From NCBI GenBank assembly GCA_027924585.1, contig BSBM01000361.1, positions 67,926,001-67,990,000 on the forward strand: DNA of 64,000 nt. The letters are read 5' to 3'. The DNA is from Larix kaempferi (lineage: Eukaryota > Streptophyta > Pinopsida > Pinales > Pinaceae). Position 1 is the stretch's first letter. Every line of letters begins with the position of its first letter. Shown here piece by piece: positions 48,601-59,048 of this stretch. The notes under the pieces are model-generated. The model was not told the DNA's origin. It ran no database searches and worked only from the letters and a program-made list of their open reading frames with translations. A program made the translations under genes and the position numbers.

Positions 48601-49233
48601 TTTGAGTGCCTAGATGACATCAGGGAGACCTACCATTCTTTTGACCGTCAGATTGATGAGCTCTTAACACATAATCAAAAAAGGGAGGATGCACTTCGGG
48701 CTATTGAAGATGCAAGAGATTGGGAAAAGTGCATCAAAGAAAAGGCCAAAGACATACTTGTCCTTGAAAGAATCAATTTTAGAAGGGTCAAACTCTCTTT
48801 AGATTCATGGGAAAATTCTTGTGAAGAGGTAGAGTCTACAATCCAGGAAGCACAGGCAGTTTGCAGTAGAAGCTGGTTTGCTTTTGATGGCTTATTGACC
48901 AAGTTGGAATTTCCAACTCTAAAACTTATTGAAAAATATGATCCACCCAATTTAATGCTTGAAAAGGTTGAAGAGAGACTTGGGGAATGACAAAAGAGAA
49001 TCAATCAGTTAGAGCACATTAGCATTGCTGAGATTAAAGAATTCATTGAGTCATTCATCAATTCAGGGATGGAGGTCAAAACTTTCCTACGTGAGTGTGA
49101 TAAGTTAAAGAAAAGGGAAATCGAATATTTCAATTGCAAGACTCAGCTGACACTCGAACATGCCAGATATCAATATGTTGAGGAATTTTTAGATGTATCT
49201 TCCAAGTGGCGGATTTCCCTTGGAAAGTCGTAG
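45662..49233 (+). pseudogene. Decayed extra-ORF-type protein: unknown domain, Ser/Thr/Pro-rich linker, coiled coil
   Basis: ATG 45662 (MSKNTRSKMALREL) opens about 1190 codons with some 14 stops and one frameshift near 47170. The N-terminal part (to 46966) looks globular, with WYVGEYFSCFRICGNN and KRRGCPKFPLHLGPL. A basic patch (KAKRKGQRKNLRKK) follows. The middle (47455-48066) is low-complexity Ser/Thr/Pro. The end (48250-49230) is Gln/Glu/Lys-rich, with heptad spacing expected of coiled coils. The layout parallels the gypsy-1 extra ORF, and LTR-like DNA follows it, so it probably belongs to a gypsy-type element whose pol is absent here. No family recognised. Most stops are TAG or TAA, consistent with lost Gln codons. 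Confidence 0.55.
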
Positions 49234-49633
49234 TTAATATTTTGCAATCCCTATCTCTATGGGATATTTTCCTTGTAATATTTTTGTAATTATTATTTAA
49301 AGGGCTTAGATCTCATAGGGAAAGGGGAGGGGGAGAAAATCAACGAAGGAGAACTAGAGATACTTTGTTTCTTTGAGGAATTGTAATTTTTTACAAACCT
49401 ATCGAAATACAGTTAGTTTCTCTTTGCTGTCTCTTTTGTTTGTTTTGTCAAAAAACTTTTGATAGATTCTGATTTCTCACTTCAGTTTCTGAATGAACTC
49501 TGTTTTATTTTTCAATTTTAATCAATGCATTGATCTGTAGGTTGGATTTATCTAAATGTACGATCCATATGTTTTTATGTGTTAAGTGAATTTGTTTATT
49601 TAACTCATTTATCTATTTCTACAAATGCCCTTA
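49234..49633 (+). repeat. Probable LTR remnant after the extra ORF
   Basis: A TATA-like TTATTTAAAG (49289) is followed by a purine block (AAAGGGGAGGGGGAG) and a T-rich tail. This order resembles the U3/R part of a plant LTR. Boundaries cannot be set. Confidence 0.35.
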
Positions 49634-51450
49634 TGAAAGAATTGCATTGCCTATCACTGAGAGAAACCCTAGATTACAAAATTGTCAAAATGGAGAGGAT
49701 TTGGACCATGGAACCAGGGATAAAAAGAACCCATAGAATTATTATGGCATCCTGATTCCAATGGTGTTGATAGTTCATCGATCCGAGCCATGGTCATCAT
49801 TCAATGACTAGTTGCAACTCACCTCCTTGAGGCTTTCGAAGACACATGTTGAATTGGTCCAAGGGGCATAGGAATTGATCTGAGAAGCAGAATTGAGTTC
49901 TGTGAGATGATGCAAGTGTGTTTGGGTAGGTTTGACATGTGAACATTGGCCACAGGTTTGCGATCGAGTCATTTCCAAAGTCCCGCCCCTTGTGAAAGAA
50001 TTGCATTCTCTCTTACTGAGAGAAACCCTAGATTACAAAATTTCCAAAATAGAGGGGATTTGGACCATGTACATAGGGAAGAGAGAAACCCATAGAATTA
50101 TTCCGAAATCTTGATTCCAATGGTGTTGACGGTTCTTTGATACAAGCCACGGTCATCATTATATGGCCACTTGCAACTTGCCTCCTAGAGGCTTTCAGGG
50201 ACACATGTTGACTTGGTCCGGGGGGCATAGAAATTGATCCAGGAGCATAATTTAGTTTTGTGAGATGCTACAAGTGTGTTTGTGTAGATTTGACCTATGA
50301 ACATTGGCCATGGGTTCACGTTTGATTCATTTCCAAAGTTGACCCCTTGTGCAAGAATTGCACTGTCTCTTACTAAGAAAAACCCTAGATTACAAAATCG
50401 CCAAAATGGAGGGGATCTGGGCCATGGACCTAGAGGAGAGAGGCATGCCTAGCATTATTCTAAAATCCTAATTCTAACGGTGTTGAAAATTCATCGATCC
50501 GATCCACGTTCATAGTTCTATGGCCATTTGCAACTCGCCTCTTGGAGGATTTTAGGGACACATGTTGAATTGGTCCCGGGGGCATAAGATTTGATATGGG
50601 TAGAAGAATTGAGTTCCGTGAGATTATGCAAGTGTGTTTGGGTAGGTTTGACATGTGAACATTGGCCATGGGTTCACAATCGAGTCATTTCCAAAGTTGA
50701 CCCTCTTACGCAAGAATTGCATTGTCTCTCACTAAGAGAAACCCTAGATTACAAAATCGCTGAAATGGAGGGGGTCTATGCCATGGACCCAAGGAAGAGA
50801 GGTACCCCTAACATTATTCCAGCATCCTAATTCCAATGGTTTCAACGGTTCATCGATCTGAGCTATAGTCATTATTCTATGGCCACTTGCAACTTGCCTC
50901 TTGGAGGATTTCAAGGACACATGTTGAATTGGTCCCAGGGGCATAAGATTTGATCCAAGCAATAGAATTGAGTTCCATGAGATGCTGCAAGTGTGTTTGG
51001 GTAGGTTCAACATGTGAACATTAGCGACAGGTTCATGGTCAAGTGATTTCCAAAATTGACCCCCTTGTGTAAGAATTGCATTGTCTCTCACTAAGATAAA
51101 CCCTAGATTACAAAATTGCCAAAATGGAGGAGCTCTAGGCCATGGACCTAGGGGAGAGAGGCACCCCTAACATTATTCCAACGTCCTGATTCCAATGGTG
51201 TCGACAGTTCATTGATCCAAACCATAGTCACCATTCTATGGCCACTTGTAACTCGCCTCCTAGAGATTTCAGGGGCACATGTTGAATTGATCCCGAGGGC
51301 ATAGGATTTGATTCAGGCATCAGAATTGAGTTACGTGAGACATTGCAAGTGTGTTTAGGTAGGTTTGATGTGAGAACGTTGGCCACGGTTTAACGATCGT
51401 GTCATTTCCAAAGTTGAACCCCTTGTGCAAGAATTGCACTATCTCTCACT
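49634..51450. repeat. 359-bp satellite, five monomers
   Basis: Monomers begin at the TG(A/C)AAGAATTGCA motif at 49634, 49993, 50350, 50709, 51068 and 51426 (spacings 359, 357, 359, 359, 358), the last only partial. Each includes GAGAAACCCTAGATTACAAA, CACATGTTGA and TGTGAACATTGGCCA blocks. Copies have diverged by substitutions but hardly by length. All ORFs inside are by-products. Confidence 0.95.
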
Positions 51451-52060
51451 TCCAAAGTTCACTCCTAAATTTTTTCTATGGAGTTCAATAACATCTCTTG
51501 CCAATGACTTCTGAATATGTCAATTAACTGATTTTTTATTTACAATTTCAATAATTTTAAATAGATTTCACCATTATTAAAAATAATTTTCTCATGAAAT
51601 GATATTGAGTGTTGGATATGTTTTCTTTTCATGTGAAATAAAAGGTTATTTGAAAGAGAAATATTGATTTATTATCACAAATAGAAATGTAGGATTTTAT
51701 TTCCCATGCAATAAGTTGGGGGTGGGCGCACAAAGTTTCTCCCAAAAAAAATTGCAATGGGGACACACTAGCGGAGAAACAACAAAGACGTGCAGGCATG
51801 CACCTTTAGTTTTGGTACTTAACCGAGGCATGCGTGTGCTGCTACGCATGCATGTTTTTAGCATGTATGTTCCCAAAGGTGCGCACGCGCTCCTGTCAAA
51901 CCAAATAAAAAAAGGGGCAAAACACATTTTATTTAATTTCCAATCGGCCAAGCTTCACTCACCTGGTGGATACACGGAGTAAGAGACCACCTCACTCATC
52001 CATTGCACTCAAGAACTCCATCAATTCATCTATAGAGTGATCATCAATTGCATTGGATAG
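51451..52060. other. AT-rich spacer grading into a possible 5' exon
   Basis: No coding sequence is seen from 51451 to about 51950. A GC-richer patch at 51720-51900 contains GCATGCGTGTGCTGCTACGCATGC, an interrupted inverted repeat. The last 60-100 bp end with TTGGATAG|GTAAGA and may be the untranslated first exon of the next gene. Confidence 0.45.
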
Positions 52061-54294
52061 GTAAGATCATTGTTTTTAGTCATTTTATTGATTTTTTTAT
52101 TGTTTATTAATTTTTTAATAACTCCCAAATTAGTAAAATAATAGAATTTTTTTCAATTGTAGAGTCTAAACCTATACAATGAATGAACAAAATGTTAACG
52201 TGGATTCCGTTGGAACATAAGAAAACAAAAATCTTGGAACCAATGAAAACCCTCAACAAAATCAAAACCCCCAACAAAATTTCAACCAAGACGACTTGAA
52301 CCATTACATAAATGAAATGAGAGTGCACACTCAAGAATTAAGAAACACAGTGGAACCATCTCGAGTGTCCCTTTCCACCTCAATTGAGAGCTCAATTGAA
52401 TCCCTCATCCATGCACATCTCCAATTGACTGACATGACCGAATATAGAGCTAGGATGTAGGAGTATTATTCCACAAGTATTTCCAAGGAGGAAATAAAAG
52501 CATTGAATATTACAAAGGCCGAATTATATACTATGTTCACCGATCCAAGAACACAAGAACCACTGGACATTATAAAGCCACGTGTATGCATGGATTGGTG
52601 TCATTTCCAACCATTTAGGGACAATTGGATGCCTAGGTGGTTCATGGTTTACGATAAACCTCCCTGCAATAATAGGGAGGTTCCATAGTATTTATTTCTA
52701 CAAATGTGGGTTGAGTTTGTGCTCGGTTTGCATGTCAACTTTTTTGACATAACCGAGTTCCAGGGTTTTGGGCTTGGCTCTACCAAATATTGACCTGCTA
52801 CTAGGAGGAACCCACTAAGAGGGACACCATCTCCTAGGTGTGATCCCAACCCCTCTCCCCAGCCACCTCAGTTACCCCACAAACTTGATAATATCGAGGG
52901 GGCGATGAGGAGTGTTGCACGTGGACCCCTTATATACACCACCTTTGTAGCAGCGACTACAGTGGAGATATAGATTGACCCTGATAGAGACTTGGGTGTA
53001 GGGAATTCACAGCAGATTCAGGATAGACCTGTGACCAGTGGTATCTATGTTGGGCCTTCTATTTCGATGGGGAGAATGCCTTTTTCCCATTGTGGGCACA
53101 CGTTCCCTGGCTCGATCGAGGGATGTTATATGGATCAGGTTAGCAATCTATTTAATGAGTTTTCAATCATCACTTGAGAAATTGTAAAGTAATTTTAAAG
53201 CAGTTATGTATGACTTAAACTATTATTTTGAATGTATAGTTATTTAGAGTGGATACGTTGACATGGGAGAACATAAGATCTCCCAACCTAGACACAACAA
53301 TGGCGGTTGCAACTGAAATTGCAGCACCTCACACAGAGGTATTTTTAGTACCTCACACAATATTGTTATTACTTATGTCATTTCTATTATTTATTTATTT
53401 ATATTTATGACATACACAATGATAGTTCGTACAATATTTTTGAATATTTTGATTGCCTAAATAATTGCTTGTTTAATATGTTCATAAAGTGCATGCATTT
53501 TGGTGTTCACAGGTATGCACAGACTATGATGGCCATACATCTCCGCTAAGGATCGGTAGGTCACCATATACATAGGTACAATGTGTAGTTAAAAGCACAT
53601 TTTTAATTTGAATTGTTATGACTTCATATGGTTTAATTTTATTTTTCTCTACTAAACTATGATATTACAAATATATATGCAGGTGCCACCATCAGTTGCA
53701 TGTGACACTATTCCACCTCCCCACTTCAGTCCCATTTTTCCACCCTCTCCCATCAGTCGGTCCCCCCACTTCCATCCAGACCCATCCCTCCGCCCACCCC
53801 TTCCCCTCCATCCATACTCCCCTCTCTGTCCATACTCTCCCCTATGTCCATCATCCCCCCCTCCATCCAGCCTCCCCCATTCGTCCATGACCCCTCATCT
53901 ATCCATCCTCCCCCATCCATCCATCCTTCCCCATTCGTCCACACCCCCCCTTCCATCCAGCTTCCCCCTTCGTCCACAACCCCCCCCTGTATCCATCCTC
54001 CTCCCTCTATCAAGGATTTCCCTCCCATCCACCATCCCCCCTAGCTATTTTAGGTCGATACCCCCTATCATACAGCCAGTAGAGATTCATCTTCCACAAC
54101 ATCCTCCTCCACCCCATACCACCATGCGCTCTTCCACCATATCTTCTCCAGTTCCTGCCACTATTGTGGCAACTACTATTCTAGTATCCATCAATATATC
54201 TATAGTGGTTGCACCCATAGTTGTTTCCAGTACATATGCTCCCCCCAATGACTGTATCAGAGCAGGTTGTCCATCCAACTGCTCCACCTACTAG
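52061..54294 (+). pseudogene. Decayed multi-exon gene of unknown function with proline-rich C-terminus
   Basis: Intron 1 fits 52061-52162 (donor GATAG|GTAAGA, acceptor TTGTAG). ATG 52179 opens one frame to about 53138, with stops TAA, TAG, TAG, TGA and TAG. It starts Asn/Gln-rich (ENPQQNQNPQQNFNQDD) and includes PRVCMDWCHFQPFRDNW and FPGSIEGCYMD. Further exon-like pieces follow, with donors GATCAG|GTTAGC (53139) and CAGAG|GTATTT (53338) and acceptors TTATTTAG (53244), TTCACAG (53512) and ATATGCAG (53683). The last piece is Pro/Ser/His-rich and expanded by a C-rich minisatellite. No family recognised; it could be a host gene or one captured by a mobile element. Confidence 0.45.
53760..54020. 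repeat. C-rich minisatellite (CCCCCATCCATCC-like)
   Basis: Irregular 12-24 bp units made of CCCC(C)ATCCATCC, TTCGTCCA and CCTCC. On both strands these give artificial Pro/His/Ser-rich or Gly-rich ORFs. It lies in the last exon of the preceding pseudogene. Confidence 0.85.
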
Positions 54295-54539
54295 CCGTGA
54301 AGCCCAATCATGTCCATTTTTTAAGGTGTTCACGGTGAGAATCAAGTTAATTTATGAAAATATTGTGATGCATTAACGAAAAATTAATTTAAGAAATTAT
54401 TATTTTCAATGAAATGATTGTCGTAAATTGTCACGTCCCCGGTCACTTCGGTTCCCTTTAGAGGAAATGGGAGACAACCTTTGAATCACCTGCTAATTTT
54501 TTCTTCTTCTTTTCCCAATCAATTCAAAGGTTTTGCAAC

Positions 54540-55230
54540 TCTGCATCCACAATGATCTTCAATTTTCAATATGCAATGCGAAATTCAGAAAGAAGGAACC
54601 ACAATTCACAGTTCGTCAAACATCCCTCTGACTTCCATAATCCTCATTGTGGGATTCGGGAATTCAGAACCATGATTTCCAACTTCAACGAAGACCAATC
54701 CTATGAATTCTTCACTCCGCAATCCACCTTGCAAAATTTGAAAGTCGGAACCATAAATTCTTCCACTCCGAAAATTTTCACTTCCGACTTCCACAATCCA
54801 CAATGCGGAACTCGGAAGTCGGAACACCCAATTTTCTGGTCCGCGAAAATCTCTTCTCCGACTTCCACAATCCACAATCCGCAATCCACCTTGCGAGATT
54901 CAGAAAGGTGTAAGCCCAAATTCACCTCACCGAAGAAACATGCCTCCATAACCCACAACCTGCAGTGCGGAAATCGAAAATCAGAATGCCTAATTACACA
55001 GCGCCGAAAACCATGTCTTCAACTTCCGCCATCCACAATCCACAGTGCAGAAATCAGAAGTCGGAACATAAAATTCACCATCTCTTTGAATTATCTTTAT
55101 GAATTCCACAATTCGCAATGTGGAACTTGGAAGTCGGAACTCCAACCTCGCCAATCCGTAAAATTACCTTCCTGAATTCCGCAATCTGCAACCTGCCTTG
55201 CGGAACTCTGAAATGCAAAATCCCAACTTT
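54540..55230. repeat. Inverted-repeat array within the gypsy-3 LTR
   Basis: Units of about 85-100 bp contain ACTTCCACAATCCACAATGCGGAA and GGAAGTCGGAAC. One pair is TTCCGACTTCC (54782-54792) with GGAAGTCGGAA (54814-54824), perfect over 11 bases. Others occur near 54570, 54640, 54715, 54865, 54945, 55025, 55100 and 55175. The CCGCAATCC core is shared with the array at 44788-45320. Confidence 0.8.
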
Positions 55231-55631
55231 ACAACACCCACTGTAGCTAGGGTTTTACCCCTAGCTTGTGCAAATGAGCACCTACTAAGGAGAATGGACT
55301 CCTTAGTAGCAGTTCAGTAAATGTAAACAATTAAGCTAAAACAGAAAATAAATTACTTCTAAAACATGCATGAAACATAAACAATAAATTTAAAGAATGG
55401 TTTTTTGTATTGATATTACCTCCAATGTGGAGGTTGATGAAGCCCTTTGCAATGTCCAAGAGGATGCTCCAAGCTCCAATATGCTCCTTCTCCTTCTCCA
55501 ATGGTGGAAATGGGCCAAAGGTGGCTCTCAAGGTGAAAGTAGTTCAATGGTGAACTAGGGTTTCGAGAGAGATTTTGGCAGAGTAAGGGTGCTTGTGATT
55601 GTGGATATGGAATAAGGGATCTCCATCACCT

Positions 55632-55641
55632 ATTTATAGTT
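55632..55641 (-). promoter_or_regulatory. gypsy-3 LTR TATA box
   Basis: On the minus strand ACTATAAATAGG, followed about 65-100 bp later by CTCTGCC and AAACCCTAG sequence typical of plant leader regions. Confidence 0.6.
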
Positions 55642-55963
55642 TTTTGGTGGTGGAGTGCTGACCCATGGTTTTAGGAAACACATGGTTTTGGGCAGCTGTA
55701 TAGGGTTTTTTCCTCCTTTTCCTCATTATTTTATATTTTTTATTCCCTTTTTAGGGGATTTTTGCTATTTTTGGAGGAAAAGGGGGTTTTTTAGCCTTTT
55801 TGAGGCTATTTTAATGGTTTTGTGGCCTTTTGGAGGCATTTTAGGCCTTTTGGAGGCTTTTTAATGGGATTTTTGGGGTTTTAAGGGAAAAATGGTAGGA
55901 AAATGGACAAATGAGCCATGTAATGTGGTAGATGAGGTAGTGAACACTTTTTGGGTGTTAACA

Positions 55964-55976
55964 GATTGCCCCCTGA
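55964..55976 (-). other. gypsy-3 polypurine tract
   Basis: On the minus strand ATCAGGGGGCAATC precedes the LTR start TGTTAACA. It has a G-run and the expected position, though the last bases are not purines. Confidence 0.55.
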
Positions 55977-56110
55977 TGTGCGAGGGCAGGACCTCATCGT
56001 ATGGCCGATGGACATCATAAGTCATGAATGGTTTTCCTGGGTGTGGAGAGAAGAGAAGAAACAAACTGAAGCCCGGAACAACGATCCTGAACAACTGCAA
56101 GAACTAAAAG

Positions 56111-56360
56111 TACATAACCTCAATAATGGATGAGGAATCATCTGATCATATGGACGAGGCGGGCATTCCCATGCTCGTATCAGGATATAACATAATAACA
56201 ATGGGGTCCAAAAAATGGGGACCTGAAATATACATGACCTCAAATACTAACTGAGGAATAATCTCAATATATGGACGAGGCGGGCATACCCATGCTCGTA
56301 TCAAGATACATAAACAGAACTATGAGGCCCGAAAAAGGGGGGCCTATAAGATACATGACC
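56111..56360. repeat. 120-bp tandem repeat (two copies plus start of a third)
   Basis: TACATAACCTCAA or TACATGACC starts at 56111, 56231 and 56352. Each copy includes TATGGACGAGGCGGGCAT and a CCCATGCTCGTATCA block. Confidence 0.9.
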
Positions 56361-57309
56361 ACTGTGTACATCATAAGAGTCCAGAGGGGACACAAAATCC
56401 GGGACGTACTGCTGAGCTGACCATGTGGTAACTGAAGAACTGGTGCACTGGGACATCAACAGTGCTGCTGACTGGGGAATCAGAGGAACTGATGAGCTGC
56501 TGGATCATAGTGACAAGGGTCACACTCTCAATGGTACACTGAACTGGAACTGATCTGGAACTGAAACTGGGTACTCAAGGAAGCATGTAACTGGATGGCT
56601 TCCGAATACAAACGCCAACGCAGCCCGGACATCCACGGGAACATACAACTGGGTGTTCCGAAGTGACTCACCAATGTGCTAGAGTCGAGGGAAATCCGGG
56701 GTCTTCGACTAGAAACTGATGGGATATAATCCTACGCGATCCTCAATGATGCGATCAAGGTGTTGAAGTCGAGCATGTGAGGAACAACCACTCGGAGAGG
56801 CAATGATGAATCCTCTCAGAATGATCCGTAGGAACTTACCACAGATGGTGATAAGTCCAAGGCGTAGGGACCTATGGGCCTATCCTCTGGAATAGAGGAG
56901 CTGTCGTCGACAGAGGGAGACCTGCAACTATCAAGGCAATGATGTTTCCTTGACAGGAGCGCGAGGTACAAGACCGAAATGTGATAGTACTGATGGCAGG
57001 ACTGACAAACTGTGGGGGGACAACTGGGCAAGTAGAGTGGGTGGACTCAAACTTCCTTTGTTCAGAGTATGATAATGGGAATGATCTGGAAGCATATGAA
57101 ACTGACTGAGGGGAAAGGGATCATAGCTGTAGTGATTCAGGGAGAGTGACTGGTCTGAGGGAGACTCAAACTGGTATAAAATGGCAGGAGACTGCTGAAT
57201 ACTCTGAACAAAGGCGACCTGATTGGGGGTGCTTCCGAGATGATCGATCATAGTGCCAGGAGGCACAGGAGGGTACTTCTTCATGGGTTAAGGAACTAGA
57301 AGAAGTGTG

Positions 57310-57515
57310 TGGAAAATGATACTGTCGTGTGGATTTTACGAGCCCAGGACAGTTCATGCTCGTGGTTGCTTTCAATTTTAAGGAGTCTGAAAGCGATAAG
57401 AAGACTCTGAAATGATGGAATGGTACTATCGTGTGGATTTTACGAGCCCAGGACAGTTCATGCTCGTGGTTGCTTTCAATTTTAGAGAGTCTGAAAGCAA
57501 GTAAGAAGACTCCAG
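57310..57515. repeat. 104-bp tandem duplication
   Basis: TCGTGTGGATTTTACGAGCC begins at 57325 and again at 57429. The copies are nearly identical, including TTCATGCTCGTGGTTGC. Confidence 0.92.
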
Positions 57516-57830
57516 GGGGTTGCTTTTTCGTAGATTTAGTCTCCAAGGCCCAAAGAAGCATAAAAGGATGCAATGAAGAACTCTTCTAGCTGGTGTGACT
57601 AGAGGATTCCTTTTTCGTAATTAGTCTACCAGGTCCGGAAAAGGGTTAAACTTATACCAGATAGACGCCCTTTCAGGTACTTTAGCGAGCATGAAAGGAA
57701 GCAAGATTGCTCGGTGATCTTTTCATTCTTTTAGGAGTCAGAAAAGAGCTTAATGGAAACTCCCTAAGTGCCTTTTTCGTAAAGGACTTGTCCGGCCCGA
57801 AAAAGGGATAAAATTATACCGAACAAAAGG
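57515..57830. repeat. Diverged repeats around CTTTTTCGTA...CCGGCCCGAAAAAGGG
   Basis: TTGCTTTTTCGTA (57520), CCTTTTTCGTAATT (57609) and GCCTTTTTCGTAAAGG (57770) start related segments. The last two are about 161 bp apart and share a GGGTTAAACTTATACC / GGGATAAAATTATACC block. Each has a short internal inverted repeat of CTTTTTCG and CGAAAAAG type. Confidence 0.7.
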
Positions 57831-57959
57831 AATGGCCAGGCAAGGAGGAAGTGTTCAATCAAGGATCAGGAATGATGACCAAGAACGAGGGTGGGGGGGG
57901 AACACTGATGGGCCTCCTTGCGAGGTAAATGAAATGGTGGCAAAATAACGAAACATTTG

Positions 57960-58360
57960 CAGTATGACAGGAGTGAATGGCTCATGTAAAAATGTGGAAC
58001 AATTCGATGGCGGCCGATGTGGCACGCAAACCGAGGCAGTAAGGTGTCGGGACACAATGTTGAAATTGCACCAAGTGAGAGCGAGAAATGATCTCAAGCA
58101 TCATCACGAGCTCGAAAAAATGAATCCGGCGATATAAAGGGTGTCAAAAATGGGTAACGGCCGATGTGGCACGCACACCGAGGCGACGAGGGCGTTTTGG
58201 AAAAATACCCGAAAAATAGGGGGGTGAGAGCGAGAAATGATCTCAAGCATCATCACCAGCTCGGAAAAATGAATCCGATGATATAAAACATGTGAAAAAT
58301 GGAGAACGGCCGATGTGGCATGCAAACCGAGGTGACTAGTGGTGTCAAAAATGGGCAAAA
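57960..58360. repeat. 148-bp tandem repeat (about 2.5 copies)
   Basis: CGGCCGATGTGGCACGCA starts at 58011, 58158 and 58307 (one or two substitutions each). Each copy includes GAGAGCGAGAAATGATCTC and AAATGAATCCG. Confidence 0.9.
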
Positions 58361-58739
58361 AATGATGGGTAAAAAATAATGCAACGAGGTGACCATCATG
58401 ACGGTCTCGTCGTGCTGATTCCAGTGGTGGAAACGGTTTGTAAAACGGACTCCGTATGGGGTCAGAATGGCCAAAACAAGAAAAAGTCAACTGACTATAA
58501 ATAGTGGTGGGTCCAACATGACATGTGTCATTTGTACTTGTTTGACTTTGACTTGTGATCAGGGTGGACCAGCGCTTAGGTGGCATTTCTGGACGATCCG
58601 ACTGGCCGATTGCAGATCCGGGAGATACAGGTATTCCGTCAAACTCATACCTGCATGTTTTTTAGGGTCGGGGGTTGGGTAGTGGGTCCCAGGGCTTATT
58701 GTACGGTCCATGTGGGGTGGACCGCGGGTTAAAGGGTCG

Positions 58740-58945
58740 AAACCGCGGTTGGTGACCACGAGTTTCGGGGTGAACCACGCGGTTGGAGACCGCGTGTTTC
58801 CTGGATGGATACGCGGTCTAGGCCGCGAGTTCCAAGGAGGAACACGTGGCGCCAAACCGCGGGGTTAGGGCTGACAGTCGCGGTTAAGCACCGCGACTAT
58901 AGGCTTGACAGCCACGGTCGGAAACCGCGGCAGGAAGCCCGAAAG
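58740..58945. repeat. GC-rich hairpin array upstream of the PMD gene
   Basis: At least five hairpins with a CGCGGT/ACCGCG core follow each other at 20-60 bp spacing. Two are perfect: CACGCGGT-TGGAG-ACCGCGTG (58776-58796) and GTCGCGGT-TAAGC-ACCGCGAC (58877-58897). Imperfect ones lie near 58743, 58815 and 58911. The outer two base pairs differ between the perfect ones yet stay complementary. The array ends about 100 bp before the PMD ATG. Confidence 0.85.
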
Positions 58946-59048
58946 CCGCGGTTTTGGGCCGAGCTATTAGGGTCTTCCGAGAAAGGAAAAAGGGCTTATT
59001 TATTTATGTGACATGAGTCTAATGAGGTAACTTTGTGTGATTGACAGG

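Larger units (their letters stand above)
54429..55963 (-). repeat. gypsy-3 3' LTR (about 1535 bp)
   Basis: On the minus strand it starts TGTTAACACCCAAAAAG at 55963, right after a polypurine tract, and ends GGGGACGTGACA at 54429. A TATA box (ACTATAAATAGG) lies at about 55640. Roughly 150 bp further the transcribed part contains ACTCTGCC, AAACCCTAG and a possible donor TTGGAG|GTAATA near 55423. The leader frame includes PPLEKEKEHIGAWSILLD. The rest of the transcribed LTR holds a hairpin array. Its partner LTR is outside the window, so the ends are inferred. Confidence 0.7.
55977..58739. other. gypsy-3 3' noncoding region, rich in tandem repeats
   Basis: No coding sequence is supported on either strand. 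The region is a patchwork of short tandem repeats with different periods (120, 104, about 161 and 148 bp, listed separately), joined by single-copy stretches that include 58350-58735. Tat-lineage elements are known for such hypervariable regions between pol and the 3' LTR. Confidence 0.6.

Noticed and set aside
49797-51091. Several 60-115 codon ORFs in both orientations
   Set aside because: They recur at the 359-bp period and are satellite by-products.
53659-54294. Long Pro/Ser/His-rich ORF and Gly-rich ORFs on the other strand
   Set aside because: Produced by the C-rich minisatellite; only noted as the last exon-like piece of a pseudogene, not as a separate gene.
57166-58586. Minus-strand ORFs of 60-160 codons in the gypsy-3 3' region
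   Set aside because: They span the tandem repeats and reflect repeated open frames; no domain is recognisable.
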